Shown: positions 36,624 to 47,646 of the stretch, one piece after another
Numbering within the stretch: position 1 is the stretch's first letter
How the letters are laid out: every line of letters starts with the position of its first letter
Assembly: GCA_910890315.1 (NCBI GenBank)
Contig: CAJVGD010000011.1
Coordinates: 558,001 to 622,000 of the forward strand
DNA from: Serendipita indica DSM 11827
Taxonomy: Eukaryota; Basidiomycota; Agaricomycetes; Sebacinales; Serendipitaceae
DNA length: 64,000 nucleotides
Reading direction: 5' to 3'
Program-made: the position numbers and the translations under genes
Notes under the pieces: generated by a model
Seen by the model: only the letters and a program-made list of their open reading frames with translations
What the model was told of the DNA's origin: nothing
The model's database searches: none

Positions 36624-37030
36624 AGAGGAATAGACGACCCGCCCTAAATCAATGATGGCGCTTTGTGACTTTTCTTGGGCACGTCGATAATATTCGCACA
36701 CTTGTACACGATCTGCCAAGTTGTATTCTATACCGAACCGTATATTACAAGTCTACAGTACTTTCTTCATCATCTGGGAGATCCAAGGTGTACAGTGGAC
36801 CTCGACCTTGATGCTGTCCAGTCCCTACCCATCACTCTCGCCAGTGCTCCATTTTCAGCGGTTAGTCCTCTCTAACGAGCGAAGACTTACTTATCCCTCT
36901 ATTTAATAAACCGATTCTCCTTTGGTGATGGACGCCGTTCTGACTCTTTTGCACGAGCGAGAGACAAGAATGGGGTCATAGAATCTTCAATGAGGCTTCT
37001 ATGTGACGGGTCTATATATATATAGACGTC
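36624..37030. other. Gap between FunK1 remnants
   Basis: About 400 bp with no supported frame. Contains a short TATATATATATA-like stretch at about 37013-37022. Probably the decayed 5' part of copy B or its former promoter. Confidence 0.35.
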
Positions 37031-37814
37031 GTGCACTCTTCCCAGATGCTTCAGGATTTTCCAACAAGCACTCCAGTGCTCGATGGGGACACGACGACAC
37101 AAATGCGCAAAGAAATTGAGTCGTCCAAAGGTCCAGGCCTTCTCACGTACGAGCTCGACGATGCATTAGCAGACGAAACGAGAAGTGTAGATCCCAGGAG
37201 GCGTCATTTAGGTTGACCTCTTTCAAGGAAGAGGGGAAGCCACTGTCTCGAGCGGAAGATTCGTTGGAATTTATGAAGGCGCTGTACGATGCTGTGAAAG
37301 GTGAGTACTTCTATGCCTTGACTTTGTTCAAATGATGACCTGAAGTTCAGCGCACGAGTGCCTGTACGAAGTGGGTCGCATCCTTCAAAGAGATGTCTCT
37401 ACTGGGAATGTTATGACTCGATTATCAACGTCCAGCGAGTCACATGGCATAATAATCGGTTGGGATTGGCAAGAGATATGGATAAGAAGGTGCGGAGACA
37501 TCGGTCTATTGTGGTAAGGTTTGACTCTGGTGTGAGTCCAAGGTGGCTCATATTTTGAGTAAGGGACGATGCGCTTCATGTCCATTGCTCTGGAACATAG
37601 ACCACTTCACCAAGCCTGGCACGATCTCGAGTCGTTCTGGGTATGGGCGTACATGATCATTCGCCACTACCAGCGGCTTGAATCAGAATTCCAGACTATC
37701 GAGCGGGACCTGGCATCCGTTTCATGGTTGGATCATGAGACCCTCTTGTTGCGGCTAAATCTTATCATTGACACAGAAGAGCGCGTGCCTTGGATTTCGA
37801 TGCAAGTAGGTTAG
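37031..37814 (+). pseudogene. Truncated FunK1-type kinase remnant (copy B)
   Basis: Short frames match parts of copy A in the same order. MHSSQMLQDFPTSTPVLDGDTTTQM matches its N-terminal LQDFPHQNSTVDESTM. EDSLEFMKALYDAVK and HECLYEVGRILQRDVSTGNVMTRLSTSSESHGIIIGWDW match KDTLEFACAMYDAVR and HKSLYEVGRIIHRDVSAGNILILLSPSDEPHGLLIDWEM. LEHRPLHQAWHDLESFWVWAYMIIRH and a shortened C-terminus ending DTEERVPW close it. The whole pre-kinase region and most of the N-lobe are missing. The HRD motif reads QRD and the Asp of the DFG position is Gly, so it could not work as a kinase even if expressed. An internal deletion after tandem duplication is the simplest origin. Confidence 0.65.
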
Positions 37815-38161
37815 GCAGGGCGTCTTGGCTGGAATAAGAATACGGACTAGGAATTCTAGTTATTCATGTCATAGAATAGCCTATCCTGTCATTAATTTAG
37901 TGATGACCGATCGCTATGAGTACATACTCCTGAATAGGTGGCTAATAGTAAGTATTCGACTATCTCAAGTCTTAAAGTGTATAGCGACGGCTGTTGATAA
38001 GCAGCAGTCTCTTTGGAAACCGCGGCCGTTCATTACGCCGCGGAGAGGTTGATTCCAAACGTTGGTCTGCTCCACGACGGCCGTCTTGTCCACGTTGACC
38101 ACAGAGTGCGTCTAAAAGTCTTGAAAATATACCTGGAAACTGCACAGAGGACGAAGGAAAC
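37815..38161. other. Intergenic, upstream of YPK1-like kinase
   Basis: About 350 bp; a plus frame from 38013 reads into the kinase gene but out of its frame and has no known content. Taken as promoter and leader of the AGC kinase. Confidence 0.4.
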
Positions 38162-39966
38162 ATGCCTCAAAACTCGAATGGCAGCTCAACGCCAACAGGG
38201 TCGCAATCGGGACGCCCATCGTCCAACACGTTTCGCTCAGGCTTGCTGACAATTCGAATCTTTGCTGGGCGCTCTCTTGCGCTCCCTCCAAATGTCCCCA
38301 TGCCAGAGATCATCGAGCGCGCACTTGCCTCTCACCAGCAGCAAGCTCAATCACAGCCGGCAAAGCAAGCAAACCATCGCATGCGCGATTCTGTCCAGCG
38401 CAAACGCTATTGGTGGCTTCCGTACGTCGTCCTCGAATTCGACAAGAACGAGATCTTGGTCGATGCGCTCGGTGGCGATATCTCTGCTCCAAGCTGGCTT
38501 TACAAGGCAAACTTGTGAGTAGACTCGTCTTTCTCTCGCATACGATAGCTCATCGCACGTACAGCGACGTCTCGCGCACCTCTCCCCTCTCAGTGTCGGC
38601 TTACTTGCGCACCTCGCCATCTGGTGTCCAGGGCGAAAACAATCCTGACATGGGTAACGACATTCTACTTGCACGAGTAGATCTCGTCCCTACCTTGGAC
38701 TCTCCGGTAAGTCATTTAGCCGCAGCCTCATGCAAGGCCTCGCGCTCAAATTTTGACCCTAGCACATGTCTGACCAATGGTATACCGCAAACGCCGGGCA
38801 AGGAGAATTCCACCTACAAATCGCCTACAAACCCATTCGCAACGAACCGCTCACTATTGAATCCTTTGAGCTGCTCAAAGTCATCGGCAAGGGCAGCTTT
38901 GGAAAGGTGATGCAAGTGCGCAAGAAGGATACCCAACGAATCTATGCCCTCAAGACCATTCGAAAGGCACACATTGCCTCACGACCAGGAGAAATCACCC
39001 ACATTCTCGCCGAGCGAACCGTTCTCGCTCTCGTCAACAATCCGTTCATCGTCCCACTCAAATTTTCGTTCCAAACACCTGACAAGCTCTACCTCGTCAT
39101 GTCGTTTGTCAACGGTGGAGAGCTATTCTACCATCTCCAACGAGAAGGTCGCTTTGATCAACATCGATCACGCTTCTACGCCGCCGAGCTTCTCTGTGCA
39201 TTAGAGCACCTGCACGCATTCAACGTGGTATATCGTGACCTTAAGCCGGAGAACATTCTTCTCGACTATACCGGTCACATTGCGCTTTGCGACTTTGGGC
39301 TTTGCAAGCTCAACATGTCTGAAACGGACAAGACGAATAGTGAGTGTGATTATCTATCTCGTGGCTGTCTCTCACCTGTTTCCAGCGTTCTGCGGTACGC
39401 CCGAGTACATTGCACCCGAGCTGCTCGAAAGTCAGGGATACACCAAGACGGTAGACTGGTGGACGCTCGGTGTTCTTCTCTACGAGATGATGACGGGACT
39501 TCCACCTTTCTACGATGAAAACGTCAATCTCATGTACCAGCGGATCCTTCATGATCCTCTTCGATTCCCAGACGACATGGGCAGCGAGGCCAAGAGCGTG
39601 ATGGTTGGGCTACTTCAGCGGGATCCCAACAGAAGATTAGGAAACAATGGAGCCGAGGAAATCAAGAGGCATCCATTCTTCTCGCGACACATTGACTGGA
39701 ATCGGTAAGCAGTATTCGGGTATTTTAAGAAGGAGATTCTCTAACGAGTATCTAGTTTGATGGCAAAGAAGATCCAGCCTCCGTTCAAGCCACTTGTCGA
39801 CTCGGTGCTCGACGTCGCCAACTTTGATTCCGAGTTTACGTCGGAGCAAGTCATCGACTCTGTCGTCGAGCCCAGCCATCTGTCCGAGACGGTGCAAGAG
39901 CAATTCAAGGGCTTTACGTACAATCCCAACAATGAACATCTCAGCGAGAGCGTCAACTATCACTAG
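38162..39966 (+). CDS. YPK1: AGC protein kinase, Ypk1/Gad8 type
   Basis: 533 aa from exons 38162-38514, 38565-38706, 38763-39339, 39386-39704 and 39756-39966, all in phase. The N-terminal C2-like part (SGLLTIRIFAGRSLALPPN ... YWWLPYVVLEFDKNEILVDALGGD ... FDVSRTSPLSV) is the typical front of fungal Ypk1/Gad8. Kinase domain: IGKGSFGKVM, ALKTI (ATP-binding Lys), YRDLKPENILL (HRD as YRD), LCDFGLCKLNM, T-loop TFCGTPEYIAPE (PDK1 site), and hydrophobic motif FKGFTYNP (TORC2 site). This kinase acts downstream of TORC2 and PDK1 in sphingolipid balance, membrane stress and growth. The start is the first ATG that gives the short Ser/Thr-rich leader before the C2 part. Confidence 0.95.
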
Positions 39967-40030
39967 GCCATCTTTCTCCAGATTGGGGCTTTTCCCCTTT
40001 GCAGGTCACGAGTTCGCGATCTTTCTACGT

Positions 40031-40221
40031 AACGGCAGTTCCTTTATCTATCTCTCTTCAAACACAATCCCTTTTAGATCCTGGGATCCATCCCATTCTC
40101 TGTATGTTCACCGACTAGCTGATGTCGCGAATATATGTATTATCAACACCCATCTACCTTGAGTGCATAAACAAAATCTACGGCGTCTGCCTTTTGCCTT
40201 TTTCCTCGGGCCACTCTGGGA
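40031..40221 (+). repeat. Direct repeat, older copy of the MPP6 3' end (unit 1)
   Basis: About 190 bp that align by eye, with scattered differences and small indels, to 40535-40730. Shared runs include GTCGCGAATATATGTAT and GGCCACTCTGGGA. On the minus strand unit 1 still reads SQSGPRKKAKG, the end of MPP6. It lies between the YPK1-like stop and the second unit. No target-site duplication or transposon feature seen. Confidence 0.75.
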
Positions 40222-40534
40222 GATTGCAACTTGTGAATGCGTAATACACCGGGCTTGACTCTGGCCACCCATGCTGTACTCGTTGTGGCAGCTATATAAC
40301 ATATAAAAGCATGTCCTATTTCGTAACATGAATTATGCTAGGAGATGGGATCTCACTTGTGACCATATAGCACCCGTCTGCTCGGAGCTCGACTGCAATG
40401 AGCTCCTAGCGACATTCAGGTGTCCTCAAGTCTGTTGAAGTAAAGCCGAGCTTGTAATGGGTTGAAAGGTGAAAGTCAAGCTATGTTTGATAGCGAGTAG
40501 TCCGGTAGACTAGTTAGCAACTATCTTTCTCCTC

Positions 40535-40730
40535 AGCGGCAGTTATACCCCTCTCAATGCGTAATCTCTTTAGGTTCTAGGATCCATCTCATTCTGTGTG
40601 TTCATCAATTAGCTGGCGTCGCGAATATATGTATGATTAGCATTCGTCTACCTCTTATTAGTACATAAACGTAATTCTATGACTACTCTCCCATCTGTCT
40701 TTTCGCTTTTTTCCGGGGGCCACTCTGGGA
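40535..40730 (+). repeat. Direct repeat, functional MPP6 3' end (unit 2)
   Basis: Partner of 40031-40221. Includes the last codons of MPP6 (SQSGPRKKAKRQMGE on the minus strand) and its presumed 3' UTR. The spacer between the two units is about 310 bp and is not itself repeated. Confidence 0.75.
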
Positions 40731-41583
40731 CGGGTCGACCTCGTCAACTTTGCGTCGTTGCTTTCCACCGCCGGATATAGACTTTGGAATCTTGTATTCA
40801 TTGCGTTGCGGTACTGGTGTCGAGGATGATGTTGCAGAGGGTGTCGGAGTGTATGAAGAGGTACTTGACTTCCGTGCGTTAGCAATCATACTTGCGAGCT
40901 GTTCTCTTCGTGATACCGCTGATACTGCTGATGTGGATGTTTTGTGGGAGTTGGGCACGTCTACGCCGGCTGGACGGAGAAACTGAGGTGGCAATATAGT
41001 CTCCCCTTGCTCGCTTGTCGAGTTTAGTGGTGCATTGGTGGTCGGTTTTCGTCTTGTTTGCACCTGTTCCTCCTCTGAAGAGTCAACATCGCCGCTCTTC
41101 GACTCTTCCTCTGCCGCTTCTTGATCGTTGTTATCTGATTTAGGAGCTTTGGCGTCTTGTTCCGTTCCCATAGTGGCTTCATGCCCGTCTTGAAATGTGC
41201 GTCGGCCGCGAGGAAAGGTATTAATGGCCATAACGTTTCCGGATTCGTCTTCATTTCCATATAGAAAAGGTACATAGGACGGCTCGTAGCTCACCCCGTC
41301 CCTGTTCACAAGAAAAGAGGAAAAGACGATGCGGATGAGGCCAAAGAATACGCAAGTGCAAAGCAGGGACTATTGAGATCAAAGAGAATGACTATTTGAG
41401 AACGCACTTTTGTGGTATATTCATAACGGGTCTGTCTTTGCTCTGCGCGATGATCCACTTCGAATCGTCGACGATTTCTGCTCGGTCCAGTTGGACAGGC
41501 GTCTCAGTCGAGGATAGACCGCGTTGCATGAACTTTAGTGAGAGTACGCCATTGGAGAGCGTGCCAGGTGCTCGCGGTGGCAT
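40683..41583 (-). CDS. MPP6: Mpp6/MPHOSPH6-type nuclear exosome cofactor
   Basis: About 264 aa from exons 41583-41408 and 41301-40683 (phase 2 intron, donor GTGCGT, acceptor GAACAG). The N-terminus MPPRAPGTLSNGVLSLKFMQRG carries the LSxxxLxxKFMQR signature of Mpp6, the short protein that links the nuclear RNA exosome to Mtr4 in 5.8S rRNA and cryptic-transcript processing. The SYEPSYVPFLYGNED and FNTFPRGRR-like regions follow, then acidic Ser-rich linkers and a basic C-terminus (GPRKKAKRQMGE), fitting a small RNA-binding, mostly disordered nuclear protein. Longer than yeast Mpp6 (about 186 aa), the excess being low-complexity. The 3' end is duplicated downstream. Confidence 0.8.
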
Positions 41584-41980
41584 CTTCTTGTTGGGAAATG
41601 GAGGGAGGTGGTCGGGTCCAATTTTGTTCCCGAGAACAGACAGGACAATATTGTCTTTGAGCAAGGTGCCTATGAAAGATGAAGAGACATGAAAGCTAAA
41701 AGCGGTGGCCACCAACGAAGAAAAAGTATCCTTAAATAAAATTCTGCTAAAAACTGGTTCTTTGTCGTCTCGACCACCTATGGGTGATTCGAGCTCCCAA
41801 GATCGACCAAGTAATCTGCCAGGAGGAGTAGTCTGATTATTACACGATTCTATCCTAGTATTTGCATCCTAACCCTCCCAGAAAGCGCCGTGCGAGAGGA
41901 GAGAGGGACTCTCGAGCGCAGTTGTATAGGGCTACGTGGTAACTTAGGATACAAATGAAATGCATAATGCAGCGACTTAC

Positions 41981-42957
41981 CTAACTTCCGCTTCGCTCGA
42001 TGAAGCTTGTAACTCTCATTCCTCCCGCGTACGGGACCTGGCCTTGCTGATTGGATGGGAGAGGAGTCGTATAGTTGTAGTACGGATTTAATTGTGGATA
42101 CTGTTGATAGTTCCAAGGACCGGATTCTCGCTGGCTGTATAGTTCTTGATCAAAGGCTCCTTCTACTTTGGGCGGGAAATCCCCCGGATTCTGTTGCCAC
42201 TGTTGGTCCCTAAATTGATAGCGGTTATTCAACCTGTGGAATTGTTTGCGATAGTGGACTTGGATCGCAAACTCTGCCCAAAGAACAAACGTCCCAACCC
42301 ACGCGAGAGCCGTTTCTACCATCGGTACAGAAATATGAATGTAGGAACTCCCTTCGAGTATTATAACAACTGTGTACGTGCTTGCGAGGGCCACCCAGAG
42401 AACGGCAAGGAGACAGGTTAGCACCGCGCTGACAACGCTGTAGATGGACGTGGTTTTGGGCTGCCCGCGTCTTTCTTTATACGTGTTTCTCCACACGGGA
42501 AGCGAGACACTGTGAAAGACGACAGTCACAATGCAGACAGCTGGACTGCTGTAAATGCTGTAAATTCCAAAGGAATCGATCATAGCAACAGAAAAAAGAA
42601 GGAGACTAATCAATATCGATGTAATGATTAGTCCAAAGAGCCATTTTGTGTGCGTTTGCATTTGTCTCGAATCAGATTTGGTGAGCAGATTGAAGATGGA
42701 GATGGCAAAAACAGCCACAAGGGACGAACAGCGGTCATTTTGAAGATCCAAGTCACCGGCTAGGTTGGGCCAGATGCTTCGAATGGATGCGTAGTGCTGG
42801 CAGCTGGCATGCGCCGTATCAAGGACTAGACAGCTCGCGTCGCTGATCAACTGTGGCTCTAGATCACCTATGACAATTCAGACCACCGATTGATCTACAT
42901 CATCAGTGTACCTTGTTCACAGTACTACTCACTACAGTTCGGGGCTCGCCAGTACAT
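41981..42957 (-). CDS. Multi-pass membrane protein of unknown function
   Basis: About 303 aa from exons 42957-42933 and 42867-41981; the short first exon MYWRAPNC joins SDLEPQLISDASC in phase across an intron starting GTGAGT and ending GTCATAG. Hydrophobic helices: SLVAVFAISIFNLL, WLFGLIITSILISLLLFSVAMI, AVCIVTVVFHSVSLPVW, SVVSAVLTCLLAVLWVALASTYTVVIIL and ALAWVGTFVLWAEFAIQV, so five or six spans, then a polar, Q/Y/P-rich cytosolic tail (YQFRDQQWQQNPGDF ... NPYYNYTTPLPSNQQG). The layout resembles small fungal tetraspan/MARVEL-like families but I do not recognise a specific one. Function unknown. Confidence 0.7.
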
Positions 42958-43015
42958 TTGCTCCCTAGATCAACTGAACGTACAATATAGACAATTTTGT
43001 CAAGGCTTTCGAGTT

Positions 43016-43492
43016 ATGAGTACTCTTAGGCAACCATTCCACTCCGCAATTGGGAGATTCCGACGCGCAGCAGGCGAAGAGGCAAGATATTTCGACGACG
43101 TCGAGAAAGCGACCTCGAGTCATCTTCAGTCTAAATTATATTGGATTAAGAAACCTAAGATAGATATCGACGACCAGGAGGAGGAGCTCTCGAGTTGCTC
43201 CCTTAGACGCTCACACAATTCCTCCACCTCATGGTTGGAGACCGAAGGTCTCTCCGTGCTGCGACAGGCAGACGAGGAACAGATAGCGCCACGTATGATA
43301 GAAAATATAACTTTTACTGAGCCAATGGCCTGCGCACAGGAGGCGACTAAGTCGCAGGAAAGGCTCCGCCACAGCGACGACACACGAACATTTGGGGAGC
43401 CAAAGTTAGGATTATTTGGGCGATTATTGCCGTCGATTATTTTCGATTATTTGGGCCGATTAATCGAGGTTCGAAATAAGCGGCGGGGGTAG
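43016..43492 (+). CDS. Hypothetical protein, doubtful
   Basis: Open frame of 158 aa from ATG at 43016: MSTLRQPFHSAIGRFRRAAGEEARYFDD ... FGRLLPSIIFDYLGRLIEVRNKRRG. Charged, mostly helical, no signal peptide, no recognised domain. The 3' part runs into an AT-rich repeat with a perfect hairpin and ends inside it, so the C-terminal residues may come from repeat sequence. No intron needed. It could be chance. Confidence 0.2.
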   Translation: MSTLRQPFHSAIGRFRRAAGEEARYFDDVEKATSSHLQSKLYWIKKPKIDIDDQEEELSSCSLRRSHNSSTSWLETEGLSVLRQADEEQIAPRMIENITFTEPMACAQEATKSQERLRHSDDTRTFGEPKLGLFGRLLPSIIFDYLGRLIEVRNKRRG

Positions 43493-43520
43493 CTGCTTAT
43501 TTCAATTATTGCGATTAATC
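43458..43520. repeat. Nested perfect inverted repeat (hairpin), with CGATTAT direct repeats before it
   Basis: Outer arms GATTAATCG (43458-43466) and CGATTAATC (43512-43520); inner arms GAAATAAGC (43473-43481) and GCTTATTTC (43495-43503). Just upstream (about 43410-43457) the heptamer CGATTAT or close variants recur three or four times. Could be the end of a decayed MITE or a strong RNA hairpin; no matching partner copy found in the window. Confidence 0.7.
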
Positions 43521-44652
43521 AACCTTAAGCCACGCGTACTGAAGGCGGAAGAATCTCTGGTGTGTAGAATTCATCTTTTCTGTTTCTGGTTGAATCTTAC
43601 TTTTGAACCGGACAGGTGCTAGAGACGTTGCCTGTCCCCTCGGCTTGTCCAAAATGCGCAGCCAAAGCGTGGTCGAGGGATGCAAGCTGGCATTTGTAAC
43701 ATTGCAAGGGCATCAGGGATCCGATAGGAAAGCGCAGACTTATTGAGTCTATTTCTGTAGAGTTCACTGTAGCCTGACCTTGTTTTTGTCTTCTGGATGG
43801 AGCATAGCAAATGACCCTCTGCGTTGACATGACCCCAATATACGCCACGCCATGGAAAATTCCAATGACGGCCCAGTATACTTATAAAAGTTCTGGGAGG
43901 ACGAGCAAGCCGCCATCCAGCGGCTCCTGACGCCTGCTCCAACGCTATTCAATGGCAGTTGGCTAGGACCGCCCATGACCATGGGGTCATCGATATCACA
44001 AAGACGTCGCAAACGATGACAAGTTTGCTCAAGTCTATCGTCCTTGTATCGAGATATTTGACGCATCGATCTTTGGGGACTCTCGAATGCCTTGTGCAAT
44101 GTGCGAACCCAGGACCCTGCATTCCGGAGGCCCCACGAAAGACGCTAGACGAGATCAAGAGATGCCAGAAAGCACTGAGGCTGGAGAATGTGATACATTT
44201 GAGTAACCTAGATCGGGCTCTCAATCGAGCATCACAAGAGTTATGTGCAGGAGCAGCCGATGGGCTCAACGTTGATTGAGCTGACGGTGCGCGTGCTGTG
44301 AAGCCGATGCATGCGTCTATACGTTTATAGATAATACACGACTGGTCTGAAGTATATATAGAGTTCTCGAACGCCAATGCGTTGTTTTAGATGCGCGTGC
44401 TTTGCAATCGGGCAATGGGAACCTCTGTATGCAGAGGATGTAGCGTCGACGACGCGCAAGTTATCAGTCTGGAAAGGGGAGGGAAGGAAGGGGTCCAAGT
44501 TGTGAACAAACAGGTGACAAACACTCGACTGGTTTATATACTTATGTTATTTGTACAAATAAATACTCCTGACGTGCTGTCGGGTTTCTATGTGGGCGAG
44601 AGAAAGGCACTTGAAGCTTGACCCTCAACTGTGACGACGACTTTTGGGAACC

Positions 44653-45263
44653 ATGGCCGACGACCCGCGTGATGCCTCACTCGAAGTAAAACTCACGCGT
44701 CCTCAAACTTGGACAGAGACGACGGGTGCGTTGCGGTTCACCAGTCCCCGCGTCGACATGGGCTCGCTCGCTAACGATCCATATTCTGATTACACGACAT
44801 TGTCCACAACATACTATCGACAATAAAACACGTTTATGACAATTATACGCGTCGCCTTTGTCGTGTCTCGGGTTGGTCGACGTGTAGACTTTATCTCGCC
44901 GTTTAGCATGCTTTTTGCGGGTATAACCATGCTCACCCGCAACAGGTGCATCTCTTTGTCCTTTTTCCATCTTGCTCGCGTTGCTTACCGTGTTCCGAAC
45001 AGACAATTGGCATGGCCAGCGCTGGCTATTGCCCTCTCTGGATGGGTGAACGGGCACCCATTGCGAACAAAAGAAGGTGGTGCAGGCGTTGGACCATTCC
45101 TGTAAGTTATTCCTCTCTTTCCCGCACCAACCTATTGCCTGGTTGTCGCCGATTGGTGATTGACATTTACTGCAGATTCGCACTAGGAGCCCTCTTTTCA
45201 ACGTATTTGCCGACAATGATGCTCCAGCAAAGCCCGGCAACGCAGGTCCCACTCTCGACGTAG
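44653..45263 (+). CDS. Asterix (UPF0139/WDR83OS-type), PAT complex subunit
   Basis: 124 aa from exons 44653-44801, 44907-44945, 45003-45101 and 45176-45263, in phase. The joined core NDPYSDYTT, MLFAGITMLTRNR, QLAWPALAIALSGWVNGHPLRTKEGGAGVGPFLFALGALFSTYLP matches the three-helix Asterix family (RxxDPYSDxxT motif, TRNR, short third helix ending TYLP). With CCDC47 it forms the PAT chaperone of the ER that shields polar transmembrane helices during membrane-protein insertion. The second exon is only 39 nt, and the first donor (GTCCAC) is weak, so that junction is the least certain part. Small size fits the family (about 100-125 aa). Confidence 0.85.
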
Positions 45264-45390
45264 AGCATTCATTTCCTCACTTTATACTTTATGCAATCTA
45301 CGCGCTTTCTATGGTAACACAAACGACACGTTTATAAATTTCTATCATACAGCATACAATCTAGTCCACACGAATCAACGTTCGATTTAA

Positions 45391-47051
<1,661 letters not shown>

Positions 47052-47646
47052 GGTAGTTTGCGTCGATGGGGAGTTGCAAAGTGCTGGATGACACTTGGAG
47101 TGCTGTCTGCAGACGTTATATACCCCTCTGTGTCATCTATCCTACTCGAGTCGTGCCAATCAGAGCGGGCGATAAGCCGCGAGTCCTTGTCGATAATCGT
47201 AATCGTTTTGCGTGGCGACAATCGCAATCGAATTGACGTACAAGGTTTGATTAGTTGGCTGCTTCTCTTCGAAATCCAGCCGTAAACGTGTTCGGCCATT
47301 TACGCCCGGCTGCTAGTCGAGCGGAACAAAGCAAAGTGTACAAGCCTCCGCAAGCGAACCGAACATTGAGATCCGCTATAGTTGATCGAGTCCAGCCCTC
47401 CGTTCCATCTTATCAGTCTCGGCCCGCCAAATCCCACATGGCTTTAGCCGTGACTGACTGCGGTCCTCCGCTGTCGAGGAGACGTGACGATCCTCTCGTC
47501 GGCACTCGGGCAGTCGCACCACTTCGGTCAGACCGCTTGCCATTGGCGCTGTGCGTAAGTGCTCCAACTCGGCTTTTAAAATATTACAAATGTCCCTTAG
47601 CATCAGAACCGACTACTAGAAGAGTACCAAAGCTAAGGTCGCTTGC
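47052..47646. other. Intergenic between gdhA start and GWT1 end
   Basis: About 595 bp: gdhA promoter side and GWT1 3' side. A plus frame at 47255-47749 and a minus frame at 47376-47603 have no recognisable content. No promoter motif could be named with confidence. Confidence 0.4.

Larger units (their letters stand above)
42958..44652. other. 1.7-kb stretch with one doubtful ORF and a hairpin
   Basis: Apart from the ORF at 43016-43492 and the inverted repeat at 43458-43520 (listed separately), frames here (for example 43959-44279 plus and 43764-44099 minus) overlap each other on both strands and lack domains. Several TATA-like stretches (ATATATAGA near 44353) suggest AT-rich spacer. Confidence 0.4.

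Noticed and set aside
43764-44377. Several 100-140 codon frames on both strands
   Set aside because: Mutually overlapping, no domain, no consistent splice partners; chance frames are more likely.
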